A DNA stretch of 64,000 nt from Hysterangium stoloniferum (GCA_015178975.1 WHVD01000021.1:248001-312000), one strand, 5' to 3'. Positions 32,458 to 44,807 are shown, counted from the stretch's first letter. Made by a program: numbers and translations. The notes: generated by a model not told the origin, from the sequence alone.

Positions 32458-33398
32458 TCAAAAAAACAATAGCTTATTCTTGCTGATGAAATAGTGTGAA
32501 GGGGTAGCTACCATATTTGAGGAAATGGGATCGGCGGTGTAATGATTTCTGAAAGTGGGATCTTTCTGATATCCGTCGTGAAGTTCCTTAGCGTAATTCT
32601 CATCAATTTCTATAAGCAATTGGGGATTCGAGAGAGTAAAGTTTGCCTCATCAATTTCATCATTTCTGGGGAGGTTGTGCAGATCCCATTTCATTTGGGG
32701 GACCTCTTCCATCATTCCAATCGGTTCAACTAACTCATGATGAGTGAGAAAGACAGCCTTTTCCACTGGTTTGTTCTCCCATAATGTCTCATTGTCATTC
32801 CAGTTGTAAGAATCTGCTACGATTAGTAAGAGGTTGTCTCTTGTGGGACTAGCACAGTCAGGTACTTGAGGGAGTCTAGACAGTGGGTCAACATTGCTGT
32901 GTATTCGTCCCACTCAATGGAGGATTTCCAGACCGGGGTAGCATATACCACCCCCCATGCGGCCAGTCGACGATTGGTGTTCTCATAAGATCTGGCCCAT
33001 TGTAATGCCGCATGGTCAGTGATCAGAAGTATATGTTCTCCTTCAATAAAGGGCTGGAAATGGACTAGTCCCTCCTTAGCAGCTAACGCCTCTCACTCTG
33101 TGGCTGAGTAGTTACATTCTGCTTTCTTGAGCATGCAGCTCCAATAGGTGATGATGCACTCAACAGTGACACTGGTGTTGTCGAAATCTGAGGCCCAGGA
33201 ATCTGTCCAAGTGAATTCTGGCTCCTTGGTTTTATAACAAGTGATGAAAATGGGCACATCTCGAGATTGATCGAAGCCTGATCTTGCTTGGGCATAGATT
33301 TTGGTGTCTTTTAGATTTTTGAGCATCATTTTCTGTATTTGTTTGAGACAACATCCCAATGTGAAGTCTGAAGTGTCCGTGTATAGCCGATATGGCAT
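32458..33398 (-). pseudogene. Gypsy RNase H and linker, broken
   Basis: PYRLYTDTSDFTLGCCLKQI has the first Asp region of retroelement RNase H. Further on, a shifted frame gives the usual SATE-type stretch (TVECIITYWSCMLKKAECNY), then a frame with NVDPLSRLPQVPD, the motif that joins RNase H to integrase in gypsy elements. Stops and shifts separate these parts. Confidence 0.78.
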
Positions 33399-33485
33399 GC
33401 CGCTTGCAGGGTGTCCGAGTACTGGAGCAGAGCTCAGCGCAACTTTGATGTCTTCAAAAGCTCTGGTGTGGTCGGAATCCCAAGT

Positions 33486-34674
33486 TCAACAATCTCCTTT
33501 CTTTAAAAGGTTGAAAAGTGGGGCAACTGTCCAAGAATAAAATGGTATGTAAGTGGAGAAGTACAGAACCATCCTGAGGAAATGTTGAAGATCTGCTATC
33601 TTGGTAGGCATAGCTAGTTCTAGTATGGCAGCAACCTTTTCTTGATGGGTCAAAAAATTGAGTCTAGACACCTTATGTCCTAGTAATAGAATTGAGTTAT
33701 ACCCAACATAGTACTTTTTGGGTGAGAGGGTGATTCCTGCTGCAATTATGGCTTGTAGGACCTGGTCTAAATGCTCTAAATGATCGTCCCATGTCTTAGA
33801 AAAGATCACGATGTCGTCAATATAAACTAGGCAGAATATCCATAAGTAAGGTGCGAGTACGGTTTGCATAACTCTCTGGAATATAGAGGGTCCATTACGG
33901 AGTCCAAAGGGCATTCTCCTAAATTGCCACAGTCCTCGGTGGTGGGATCTGAAGGCAGTCTTCGGTTTGTCTTCTTCTAACATTTCAAGTTGGGTAAAGC
34001 CAGCTAACACATCAAAGGAAGATAGGATGTTGGATCCTGAAAGCACTTGCATGATTTCAGACTGACATGGCAATGGGAATTAATTCATCAGGAACTGTTA
34101 GGGTGTTCAACTTCCTATAGTTAATCACCACTTGCAGTTTCCCATTGCGATAGACTACAAAGGCTGGTGCCCCCCAAGGACTCTTCGATGGTTTGATTAC
34201 TCCCTGTTGAAACCAGGTATCCATTTGTTCATCAATGACCTTCCTATTGGCTGGGGAAGTTGGAAACATTGGCATCAAAATAGGTTGCACACCTTCTTTC
34301 AACGGAACACTGACTTTAACATCTACTTGTCCTAAACACCTGTCTACTCCAAAGGCTTGAACATTCTTAGTCAAGACCGACTCTAAGTGAGAGGAGACAT
34401 CAGTAGGAATGTCAGGTCCTAAGTTAACTAACTTATGTAAGTCCTCTGAATGAAATGTTTCCATGGTGGTGGCAACCTCTGATGTTTCAGGGCCTGCTGG
34501 GTCAAAATCATCTGCGAGTTCCCATTCTGGGGACTGTCCAGAAGGTCGAGGGTTAAGGACACACTCCTCTTCTATTCTTGATAGGCTCTCTATGAGGTGA
34601 GCAATCTTGGTTGCCATTGACTGCATTGATTCCTCCTCAGTTGAAGATCTAGGCGTCTGAGCCCATTTGTTCAC
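33486..34674 (-). pseudogene. Gypsy reverse transcriptase, one frameshift
   Basis: Two overlapping frames. The upstream one (34674-34057) has IDEQMDTWFQQGVIKPSKSP, WGAPAFVV and INYRKLNTLTV. The downstream one (34073-33486) has FDVLAGFTQLEM (first Asp), RRMPFGLRNGPSIFQRVM and the catalytic FCLVYIDDIVIFSKT. A frameshift joins them near 34065. The thumb and connection region continues to PLFNLLKKG. Well conserved for a relic, so a fairly young insertion. Confidence 0.9.
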
Positions 34675-35113
34675 ATCATGAATTAATCCAACGGTTTCCC
34701 CTCACCTAATGATTTGCGGTGTCAGAGAGGGATTAGCGAGAGGTATCACAGCATGTTCCCTAGAGATGGCAGTGGTGGGAGCAGCTAGTATACTTCCATC
34801 ATCATTCTGCAAGACAACTCCCTCAACTATCCATTGGTCACCAATCAGATCCCTGATAAAGATTGGTACTAATCGAGCTGATTCTGGTTCTATAGTACAA
34901 TCCTGTAGGGCTCATGCGACTCTTTCAGTATGCACTCCTTTGTCTGGTTTGGAAGTCAATTCAGGTGAGTCATTGGTTCGTTCCTCAAGGGGAATCTTGC
35001 TAATCGAGAAGGCTAAAGGCTAAGGCTCTTTGGAGGAACTGGCTGGGATAGACCCCGCCCTCCCTGGTAGAATCAATCTAGAGCCCAGTGGCTGGTCTCG
35101 TAGTGTCCCGATC

Positions 35114-35670
35114 TCATAGTTCATGTGAAAGTCCTCCCCAAGAAGAATTGGCATGGTCATACCTTGGACAATGTATGTACATTTCAGCAGTAAATTTAAG
35201 GAGCATACTGGTTTCATCTTCAAGGTATATGGGGACATTGATGTATCCTAAGACTTTAGCATTACCGGTAAGCTGAATGAGGTGCAACTTGAGTCCTTGT
35301 TTGAGATTGGGGCAGTCTTCTAGTTCCTTATAGAAATCCTCCAAAATTAAGGAAAGGCTGGCCCCAGTGTCCAGCCTGATTTTGATAGGATCAGAGGCTT
35401 CTGAGTTCCCTACACATCTGTAGACGTGTAATGCAAAGATCCCAATACTGGAGTATCCACTTGGGGGATCCCTTCTGCAGTAAATGATGGTCAAATCCTC
35501 CTTCATAAGCTGACTGGATCGAGGGTATTGGACCTTGGGTCTTTTGCTTTCCTTTTTTGCAGCCAGTTTGACGTCCCTCCTGACATGTCTATCGTAAAGT
35601 ACCTTGGGCATAGCATTTGGAATGGACTTGTCCACTTCAGAGTCTGAATCCTCATAAGTAATTAGGGTGG
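35114..35670 (-). pseudogene. Gypsy aspartic protease region
   Basis: The frame has IKIRLDTGASLSLI, the retropepsin Asp-Thr-Gly-Ala active site, within a domain of usual size. Downstream are WGGLSHEL and a frameshift towards RT. The upstream side is cut by the solo LTR whose target duplication GTAAC starts at 35671. Confidence 0.8.
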
Positions 35671-35675
35671 GTAAC

Positions 35676-36491
35676 TGTACGACCAGACAATCCCACCGGA
35701 CTCCGGGCACTAACCTGTATGCCACCACACCCTACACGCACCAAATGTCTGTTTATAGGAATTCCTGCCCGGACTCCGTACGTCAAGACTTGTTACATTC
35801 GACCTCATTACAACACATATCAGTCACCGGACTTCCCCAGACTCCAACTCTGTCTATGTCCATCTTCGTCCCACGCATCAGTCACCGGACCCCGCTCAGA
35901 ATCCCATCACCGCTCTAATTGATCCCCATTCCCGTTTTAGTCAAATGACCTGTCACAATTTGGACTCCACTCCCACTCCGTTTCCCGTTATGGGTTATGC
36001 TTTGTCACAATTCAGACTCTGCTCCATTCTGTTCCGTTCCTAACACCAAACTTGGTGTTTATTATTCCCGTTTTATGTTTTGTTAGTTTCGTTTCATCAT
36101 TACTGGATTTGGTATGTCATTCACTCCACGGTCTATATAAACTGGCAGATGTTGTACATACAATCCAGTCAGAAAATTAGCTTAGATTCCCCCCAGTAAT
36201 CTAATCCATTTTCCGCTCTAAAACCCTTGCTTGATTCACATCACTCTCACTAGTCGGAGCCCATGGGCTCCGGCGCATCTATCTCTCTCAACTATCTCGA
36301 CTCATGACCCATGACCTCTGACCTCTGACCTACAACCCACGAACCCCGCCCAGACTCCCTGGGATTCCCGTCTGCCTGTTCAAAATTGGACAACACAATC
36401 TAGCGAGGGTGCAGCCTATAAGCTGAAGCCAAGTCCTACTGGTTATCCCGCGGGTTTCTCCGGAGACCCACCCTGTATATGTATCCTAACA
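35676..36491 (+). mobile_element. Solo LTR, 816 bp, target duplication GTAAC
   Basis: Begins TGTACGACCAGAC and ends TATCCTAACA. GTAAC is present directly before (35671-35675) and after (36492-36496), the 5-bp duplication made by LTR-element integrase. It contains a TATATAAA box near 36131, which fixes the orientation as plus. Its 3' end holds the block at 36403-36437, also seen at 2931 and 62053. It lies between the CCHC knuckle and the protease of the gypsy element and was left by recombination between the two LTRs of an inserted retrotransposon. Confidence 0.9.
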
Positions 36492-36496
36492 GTAAC

Positions 36497-37155
36497 TGTC
36501 CTGGGTCGAAGGGGAAGTTCTCCTCCTCTGATCCCTCTAACTCAGAGGGGTCTTCAATAATGTAGGTCTAACTTATTTCCTTAGATCAGTTCACAGATAC
36601 TTTCTCATCAATGATTTCCTCAATGGTAGGAGGTTCAGATCACAATAAGGCTTCCATCTCAGTCAGACCTTTCCGGTCCTGACAATGAGCATCCAGCCAG
36701 TCTCCTTTCTCAAGGAAATCACAGTCTGATATAGAGGTATAGACTTGCGACACTTCATTCTCATTTGAAGGTGAACTCATGTCTAAAATGACATCATCCT
36801 CTGATTGAAGAAGGTAGACAGAAATGAAAATCGATTCCTCATCAGTGTTATGTACTTGTCCCTGTATGCTTAATCCATAAACCATTTCATAAGCCCTCTG
36901 ATCCTCTGCCTCCTTGGTTGGGTTCTGCATGGAGCATTTGTTAATAGAGACATAATGCGACATCCTACATGAGGGCAGTCGATCTTAAAATGCTCCAAAC
37001 TCCTGCAAATCCAGCACTCCCTCGGGGGTTTAGCGATGCTTTTCTTGTCGCTTCATTTGAAAAAGAACTTGCCATGTTTCTTACCTTGTTTTGCATTAGA
37101 TCTCCTAGGGACAGTTTTATCTTCGGTTTCGCTGAGAAGGATGTGACCGCAATGT
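36497..37155 (-). pseudogene. Gypsy gag C-terminus: CCHC knuckle and linker
   Basis: On the minus strand ECWICRSLEHFKIDCPHVG (about 36970-37030) is a zinc knuckle C-x2-C-x4-H-x4-C, which packages RNA. Before it is a basic stretch, RRSNAKQGKKHGKFFFK, with a following stop. After it a linker frame (36963-36640), rich in acidic and Ser residues, leads towards the protease. Confidence 0.75.
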
Positions 37156-37280
37156 AGAGAGTTCAATCAGAAAGTAACCTATATGGCAATAGTTTCAAGT
37201 CACATCACAAGCACAAATTCTTATATAAACTTTGGCACTCAAGATGACTTCTACACAGCCAAATCAGTTTCATCAATCAG

Positions 37281-37766
37281 ATGTGCAAAAACTCCATCAT
37301 GTTCAACACTGCATCATCCTCCAAAGTAACCCTCAGTTCCTACTCGAAACCAACTCTTCACTCCCAAATAGAACTCCAGCCAATAACGTCTTTCTTCTCC
37401 TCATCCTCAGAAATCATTCCCAAGCACCTACCAGCCTACTCAAACTCCTCCAAAGAACACCGTTGTTTCCTCCGTCAACAAGGTATTTGACCCCCATATG
37501 CTCCTGACGACCCTGTCTTCATTGGTGTATATGATAACTCCCATGAAGTCTTCCACTATCGATTCGATCAAGTATTCCAGTGGGATTGTTCCCCACCGTC
37601 ATCAGGAATCTGTTACATGGCAACGTTCACTCCAATAGGAGATCACAGAGTACCCAAGTTATTTACAACCCCGGTTCCAGAGGGAAGTCAAGTAGAGCCT
37701 CATCGAGGTCGTCATCGATTTGTGTTCCTTGCATGGTTGTGGAGCCTACTCACCACCTGGTTCTAA
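37281..37766 (+). pseudogene. Unrecognised ORF with one in-frame stop
   Basis: On the strand opposite to the surrounding gypsy gag. From ATG 37281 the frame is open to TGA 37488 and, after that stop, again open to TAA 37764, about 160 codons in all. The front is Ser-rich (SSSKVTLSSYSKPTLHSQIE). The back has a compact look, PPYAPDDPVFIGVYDNSHEV and GICYMATFTPIGDHRVPKLF, and ends with a hydrophobic FVFLAWLWSLLTTWF, possibly a membrane anchor. A TATATAA box lies near 37221. An alternative frame from 37232 covers only the front. The minus strand of this stretch has no gag-like frame, so it is an insertion or a replaced part. Family unknown. Confidence 0.35.
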
Positions 37767-37775
37767 AATGGTGAT

Positions 37776-38551
37776 TGATTGTGTCCCCTCCTTATACTGC
37801 AAAACTAGGAACAGGACACATCCAATCTCGGTTCATCAATTGGTAGTATCATTAAGATTTCGAAATCAAGCATAGCATTTGAGGGTGACACATTATCATG
37901 GGATTCTTGGGTGTTTCTGACTCATTATCATCAATGTTTCATCAGCCATCACTTCTATTACTCCATCTCTCCTATTGTCTGACTCAGTTCCCCCTATTGT
38001 GTTTCCCCATTTGGCAGTATCACATGTCTGATCTCATCTTTGTTTGTCATTCTCTTATTGTCTGACGCAGCCTTCCCCTTTTATTGTTCACAGCTTTACT
38101 AACATTCTTATTGTGATGACTCAGAGATGACTCACACCATATCACATCATTATTGTCTCATTGTTTGTAGATGTTTGTTTTACTCTGTGCTTCCTCATGT
38201 ATATAAGGGCCTCTTTTTTGCCCACTAATGGACAAGAAATTTCATTGTATCTCATTCTGAAGCTCATTCTTAAGGACAATCTCTTAAGTCTTACTCTCAG
38301 TCTCACTCCTACGACCAGTAAGGGATACTGAAGTGTCTCTTATTGTTGAAGTTCTACACTCCTTGACATTGGGCTTATGTCAGCCTTTTGTATTCATCTT
38401 TGTTTACATCATCCAAGGTCCAATCTCTAGCCTCTCACTCTGAGTGTGTTTAGTTATAGACTGGTTTCAAGAACGACTGTGTCAGTGACCATCATAAAGA
38501 CTTGACCATTGCATGCAGATTATTAGGTATATTCCTAGTAACAAACTTACA
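37776..38551 (+). mobile_element. Solo LTR, about 776 bp, target duplication GTGAT
   Basis: From TGATTGTGTCCCC to CAAACTTACA, flanked by GTGAT at 37771-37775 and 38552-38556. A TATATAAGGG box is near 38202. The downstream half matches 3010-3400. A start at 37780 (TGTGTCCCC) is possible but gives a weaker duplication. It sits inside the gypsy gag, so it is younger than that element. Confidence 0.75.
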
Positions 38552-38556
38552 GTGAT

Positions 38557-39062
38557 TGGTAGAGTCGATTCCCCTAGAGTGTTCTTCCTCATGCCAGGGG
38601 TCCGACTCTTCCTGTTCAGCGATCATGACTCTGGGCTTCTTAAACTGGTAATGCTCTTGATGTGTTTGGACCCAAGCTTAATCAGAGCCTCTTGTAGATT
38701 GTTAGCATAAGTCTGCAAGCTCATGATGTCATCAATGGGTTGTCCTTGTAGAAGGTAAAGCCATTCCATAGGCAGCATCAGGATAAGTCTGCACATTTCA
38801 TCCTTTGGATTTTGGTGGAACCCATACAGGAATTGATAAAGTTTAATTCTCCATTGAATGTAGTGAACGGGTGTCTCATGATCATGGCTGACTTGTCGAA
38901 ATTTCATGGCTTCCCATTCTAAGGCTAAGGATTCATGCCAATGAGTTCCAAGTAATCCCTCTACGATGTCCCAAAGGAACGACCCGTGAGATTGACTGAA
39001 TTCAGTGCAATGTTCATAGTCCAGGGTGCTCCACCAGACCTTGGACCGCCATAGGTAAACAA
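38557..39062 (-). pseudogene. Gypsy gag, N-terminal part missing
   Basis: The minus strand reads from VYLWRSKVWWSTLDYE through GSFLWDIVEGLLGTHWHESL and HYIQWRIKLYQFLYGFHQ to ALIKLGSKHIKSI. This is the helical retrotransposon gag pattern, structural and RNA-packaging. The 5' end is cut at about 39062 with no LTR or primer-binding site beyond. Confidence 0.7.
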
Positions 39063-39149
39063 CTAAGGCGACTATTATACGAGATATAAAATAATGTTTG
39101 GGTTTGTCTTAGCAACCGATCACAGGTAATAAATGTTTTTTCCCATTTC

Positions 39150-39345
39150 CACATGGCTAATATCAGCTAATCCAACATATATAACTGACCTTACTTGCCA
39201 TTTTTTCAAATCCCTGATGAAAATCAATTTTGTGCTCGCCAACGTTGCCCCAGATGACTTCACTTGCATGCTGTCTGGTAAATGGTGGATTCAGCTTGAA
39301 GCAAAGAAGACGACACTATACATTAATTTGTTTACTTCTTTATTA
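39150..39345 (+). pseudogene. Laccase first-exon relic
   Basis: The frame holds KINFVLANVAPDDFTCML and KKTTLYINLFTSLL, which line up with NYQFNIINGNVAPDGFTRNA and KDDTLHINVSVQL of the three laccases. Only this part, equivalent to residues about 28-70, is recognisable; the copper motifs are absent. It suggests a former laccase here, or a scattered fragment of the array 13 kb upstream. Its divergence is far above that among the three intact copies. Confidence 0.5.
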
Positions 39346-40976
39346 TGTTGTTGTATTCCTACCGTCACATTTTCCCTTGCAATAGATAACCTCTTATTAC
39401 ATGAAGATAATTGGCGATACCTTAAAGAGGAAAGAAAGCTGTACATATAAAATGGTTATACTCAGGCAGTGAGGCCGGGCTAGAGGCTGGGCCTGAGCCT
39501 GGCACAGCACAACACTATCCAGGCTGCTCCAGACGCTACACAACCAGAAGCCTTCCTAGAATGGGGGGAGCCGTCCGTATTAAGAACTAATTTACTGAAT
39601 CTAATCAGATTATGATAATAGCAACTAGTATAACCAACCATCTCTAATTGAAGACGAACATTTGTTGCGGCATTTTCATAAACGGTATGTAATAACTCGC
39701 GCAAAACATGTATTGTCAATGGTTCAATGGCCATAAATACATAGATATGTTGGATCGACCAACAACCTCCTCTGTTCGACCTCCACCATGCCGCCGGTGC
39801 GATTTCCATCATGGATATAGTCATATAGTCATATAGAAAGTATATCCAGCACAAAAGCCGAATTGAATTATCCATTTTTGAAGCTGCGTCAGTGGTATTG
39901 AAGTCTGTTGGATCCTTTCCTCTTCCATAATAATCACATGGTCCAGAGTTGGTTTCTTCGTCAATATTAGGACGAATGAAACCAGTTATTTATTGGTTTT
40001 GACATATCTATCGTTATATTAGCTCTGGCCTCTTAAACGGACAAACCATAAGCAACTTGTAAGAAAATCGTGTGACATGATAAGTACTTCTGGAATAAGC
40101 ACAATATACTCGTCCTTCTCCACTGCTTGACAGTATTAGTATATCTCTGGCTTACCAGAATATAACTGCCGGCTGAGACAGAGTTATATACGAAGGACGT
40201 CGAGAAAGAAAGCACTAAAATGTTATGTTGGCCCTACTGTTTCCCTAACGTGTTCGCATAAAGTACTGGTGCGATCAGGCCATACCTTGTGGCTTGTGGG
40301 CCTTCCTTTCGGTTCCAAAATATTCCAGAGAATTTAATCGCGTCAAAAACACTTTGTATAACTTGGGCTACTCAGTTAATTTCCTGTCCTGAGTAGCCGT
40401 CGAAACCACATAGATGCACTCGGAGGCGACCATGCCTCCCCACGACTCCATTGCTTATTGCTTATAATCAGAGGCTTTTAAAATAGTTTTTTTTTTTAAA
40501 AAAAGAAAAACCACCTTTGGTTTAATCGCAAATATGATCAAGGAAATCTAAACGCTCTTGACTACCGCGGTCGATATTGCCGAACCAAGCTTGTTGTCTG
40601 CTGGTGGTGACTTGTGTCCTGCCACTCTAATGGGAAGAAAATAATTGGAAACTCAACCTCGATTCTCGTTTGTTTTTAGTATCCAGATTGATTTGCCAGA
40701 CTCAAATTTTTGCTAGGTTCTACCGAGGGGCATTCAGGAGCAAGGGGGAAAAGAAGAAGTGAGTAAGGTCTCAATGTCAGAGTAGCTAAAAAGAGCGTGT
40801 ATTAAATTAACCGAGTATACAATAGCTGGCTGGGAGCAATTAGTGGGTAGGTAGCACATGTGATACCACCACGTCATATTAGTGGTAGGGATCAAAACAG
40901 GCCTCTAGCACGTAATAAATAACGGAGGATCGCAATTTTACACCAAATATCCCTCTTCAGAAAAAACAATGAGAAA
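39346..40976. other. No gene recognised; minus-strand open frames of unknown status
   Basis: On the minus strand, frames at 40215-40033 and 39875-39480 are longer than chance would easily give. The second includes AIEPLTIHVLRELLHTVYEN and VRLQLEMVGYTSCYYHNLIR. They could be exons of a membrane or hypothetical protein, but I recognise no family and could not join them. The 3' end of the OPT gene starts at 40977. Confidence 0.3.
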
Positions 40977-43900
40977 TTACCAGCTTGTGGGACTAATAAG
41001 GGTATTGTCAGCAATGTTGAGATGGATTGCTGGGGGGGTTGAACACTTACCCGAATGTTTCTCCATCAACAGGTGGAATGTGGGCAACACCTTGTCCGTC
41101 TGCTGTGTTCAAGTACACACTGAAGATAATAAGTCAATGCACGCATACAACTTCACTCGTGAAAGCTTACTTGTTACCCCACCACAACGCGATGTTGGTT
41201 GAGCCAATAGTGCCATTTTTAGGGTATTGCAAGCTGCGAAGACGCGGTCAGTGACAGGGAAAGGTACATTGAAGGGGTGTAAATGCACCAGAAGAATATG
41301 AGAACGATGCCGACCGCCACACCACTATCAAGGGCAGCTGACAGGACATCTAAAAAGCAAATATGATCAGTCGTGAATTGCAAGAGACCTAGATGAAAGA
41401 GAACAAACAGTTGTATTTCGTCCACCAACTGAAATGACGTCTCCTGACGACATATTGGAAGCTGCAAATCATTCAGTTATAACAGACTGTAGTTCCACTG
41501 GGAAAAAGAGCCCACATAAAGCCAACCATTCCCCAGGGTACGTAGTTGATCGCCGTAGCGGGAGGAATCATCCCGGTGCCATTGAAAATGACGGGGAAAC
41601 TGAGCAAGAGAACATCGTAAGTGGCGGAAAACCTTTTTTTTTTTTGAGGGGAGAGAGAATATACTTCAGGTATTTGAACATAGAATGTGGGTATTTTCTA
41701 GTGATGGCATAAGGAATGACAGGGAAGATAGCACCCAAAAGGAAAAATAAAGTAAGGGCTGCACAAGAAGGTAAACAAAGCTCATAGATGTCGTTTAGAC
41801 AAGCGTACGGTAGAAAATCTGGCCCTTTGAGAATTGATGGGCCGGACCGATAACCCCCCAAACAATTGATGCTGTTCCAAACACGGTTGTTGATGGGCAG
41901 ATGAATCTGTAAAGTCGAAAAATTGAAAATATACGATGATAATCTGAAAATTGAACATACCCATCCTTCTGCTCTGGGGTGCACATTCCATCGATGTTGG
42001 TGAACATCCAGGCTTGTACACCAAGTTGTACAGTCCCAGCAACCATAGTAGCAAGGACCTGAAACAATTAAGTTGGAGAAACGTGATTTGGAAGAGGCTC
42101 TGACCTGGCACAAAAACATAGCACGAGGAGGGATCTTCATGTAATGACCTGTTTAAAAAATACATTCAAGCAAAAGTCAGGCCAGAATGAAAATCCTACG
42201 TACCAAGCTTGAAATCGGATGTGAACTGCAATGCTTGGGTCATGGTAATATAACCCCATGTCTTGAACATCATCATGGCTGCGAAGCAAACATTCAAGTA
42301 AGGCCCCACCAAATACATCGTCGAACCAGTTACCAATTGGGCGTCCGGGAAGAATATATCCAATGATCAACTCGGTAATGACGCTAACAAACATTGTCAA
42401 AGATGCTACAGGCGGTGAGATTAGGAATCTCACTTGAGTCCGACTTGTTGATTCGTAATCGCCTGAATCATACCGATGGGAACTACATACGCAAACGCTG
42501 AGGGCAACAGAGATTAAAAAATAGAATATTGGCAACAAGAGTTAGCATTGACATACAGATTATAAGTGCCAATATGAAGCCCCAGACAGGCTAAAAAAAA
42601 TCCATCAGGCCTGAACAGAATCTACTTCTTTCATGCAGCTTACGAATTCAGTGGGCCAAAGCTCTGGAAGGGTGTCAATTCGCACCCTAAAGGGATTAAT
42701 TTGTGACTTACCAATACTGATGATGCCGAAGACAAACATGGTCAAGAAGATGATTCCATACCACCTAGGAATTAATGCCGTGAGTGATATACTATGGTTA
42801 AAAAAACGGGATTTAATCGCACCACTCCGGAACCTGCCTGTAGCGGGACATTAACTTAGCATGAATATCCGGCTGCTCGGTTAGACTGCGACGGGCTTGA
42901 ATAGAGATTTGTTTTCTGAAGTACAAGCAAGCATGTACAATGGTCGAGGTGATGCTGGCAAAGCTCAATCCATAACTAAGTGCAAAGGTCGAAGACAGGA
43001 AGAGAGGGGAATAAGCCTTGTATTTCTCCACATTTAGGGTAAGGTCGTCATTGATAATAGCAGAAACATTGTAGTGAACACCGGTGTTGTCAAAGGCACG
43101 GGTCGACAAGACCGGCAGGTGTGCAGTGTACATGGAGTTAGAGTAGTATAAAGCGGGACAGATGATCCAGAAGAAGGCGATGAAACCAAGCAAAATGTTG
43201 GCTGGCGAGCGGCAGCTCAATTCCCCGTCGAGAAGGTAACCAAATACTGCATACCTTCAGCCCACCAAGGAGTAGCGAGAGGTGAACCGATGAAAGCAAT
43301 TTGTGCCCAGCTGTACGAAAGTTCAGAAAGGTAGGTGAGTGGAAGGTAAGAAACTCACTCGAAGGTGAAGAGGCTATCAAAATAACGTGTCAGGCTACGT
43401 TTAGGTTAAGATCATTCAAGAAATGCACTCGCCTCATTCCAAGTCCAGAGATATCACCAAACAATTGATTGACAGTGGGGTTGTTGGGGGCAATCCAGCA
43501 AACCCAGCTGAAGTACGATAGGGCGGTGAATAGATAACCCGGGAGGAAGTCTAGGTGAACAGCAGCCAAATAGGATGCCGATCAATTCATAATGGTAAAT
43601 GACAGATGGCTTGTGGCTTACACCAAAGGAGACTGCCGAGAAAGGCGTACACGAAGAATCTTTCACGGGAGATACCACCACGGTCTCCGATACCTGCGTA
43701 CTGTATGGCGATATATCATAAAAGGCTGACAGCGCAGTGGAAGAGAGAAACAACGAACTTCTTGGGAATGGAGTGTATTGAAGAGCGCACAGTAGACAAG
43801 ATTAGCAGGCCAAACTTAAAGGAGAGGTTATCAAAGTAGACATGTGAAAATTAAACCAAACCTACTCATGGAGGGTGGCAAAACCAAGAACCGCCTCGCG

Positions 43901-44807
43901 ATCCCTCCAATGGAGAAGCCCATCATTTGTGTTGACATCACAACGAACCATTGGTCTGTGTGTTCTTGTCAGGGTTACATGGAAAATATTCAAACACAGA
44001 ACTGACATGAAAAATTGAAAGTTTGGTTGTAGAAGACGCGTTGCACAGCGATGATATCTGTGGCGTAAGCACTGCTCGCACCAACACCAGCCATGATAGT
44101 GGTCAACCTATTGTAAAATCAGACCACTGTTCCAAAATAACCGAAAGGAATATAAACATACACATGTTCCTTCACACTGAACGGACCGGGGTTAAGCGGC
44201 ATACCGAAGATTGACCAGTTGGGGACTACGGCAGCCCACGCACGACCAATGGGGAAAGACAACAATTGTGCGACCAGATTTCCGACAACGACCGAAGGGT
44301 AACGGAAGAAGAAGAACTGGTTCAAGCCTATGATTCTCGCAATTACAACGTGAGTATCAAGAAGAGATTCAAAACGTAATACCTGGAATGATAATTGCCC
44401 AAATGGTACCGATCAACCAAGCCCGGATGGTGTTCACCGGCCTTCAGGTAGGTTGAGTATTCTAGAAATGAAGTACAAGGTAACAAACGTACATATCAGG
44501 ATCATCTGTGTTAGCAACGGCACTCCGGACTTCTGGATAAGGGCTATAACACCATTAGTCAACATATTGTTAATGTGACGGGAAAATGACCTGTCGTCTT
44601 CTAGTTCAAGGTGATCCAGGTCGATATTAAGGTCATCAAAGAATGCACCAGCGACTTCCTGTAAAGAAAGTTCGTCTTAATGTAGAAGAGGGAGGCAGAA
44701 AGAATCCTTACCGCAATCCGTGCATCGTCGAGTGTAAGCTTTCTGTCGTCTAAATCAAACTTCTCGTCGTGGAATGACGGATACGAACCGCATAGTGTCT
44801 GAGACAT
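40977..44807 (-). CDS. OPT family oligopeptide transporter
   Basis: A proton-coupled importer of small peptides (or peptide-like chelates) in the plasma membrane. It starts at ATG 44807 (MSQTLCGSYPSFHDEKFDLD) with an acidic cytosolic front. Many short introns separate membrane segments. Visible family parts in order: PYPEVRSAVANTDDPDM, MNQFFFFRYPSVVVGNLVAQ, the signature MPLNPGPFSVKEH, FFWIICPALYYSNSMYTAHL, LSYGLSFASITSTIVH, ITELIIGYILPGRPIG, LGVQAWMFTNIDGMC, FGTASIVWGVIGP and LDSGVAVGIVLIFFW. The last exon adds PTSW before TAA at 40977-40979, the usual OPT ending. All parts fit a full-length protein of roughly 780 aa; I did not sum every exon. No stop was seen in the pieces checked. Confidence 0.88.

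Larger units (their letters stand above)
31785..39062 (-). mobile_element. Ty3/gypsy LTR retrotransposon, both ends truncated, with nested insertions
   Basis: Read from high to low coordinates: gag, CCHC knuckle, aspartic protease, reverse transcriptase, RNase H, integrase. This is the pol order of Ty3/gypsy. It lacks its own LTRs: the right edge (about 39062) cuts into gag and the left edge (about 31785) cuts integrase just after an AHTYNS motif, at the junction with DIRS copy 1. Inside it lie the solo LTRs 35676-36491 and 37776-38551 and the unrelated segment 37160-37770. Several frameshifts and stops make it inactive. Confidence 0.88.
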
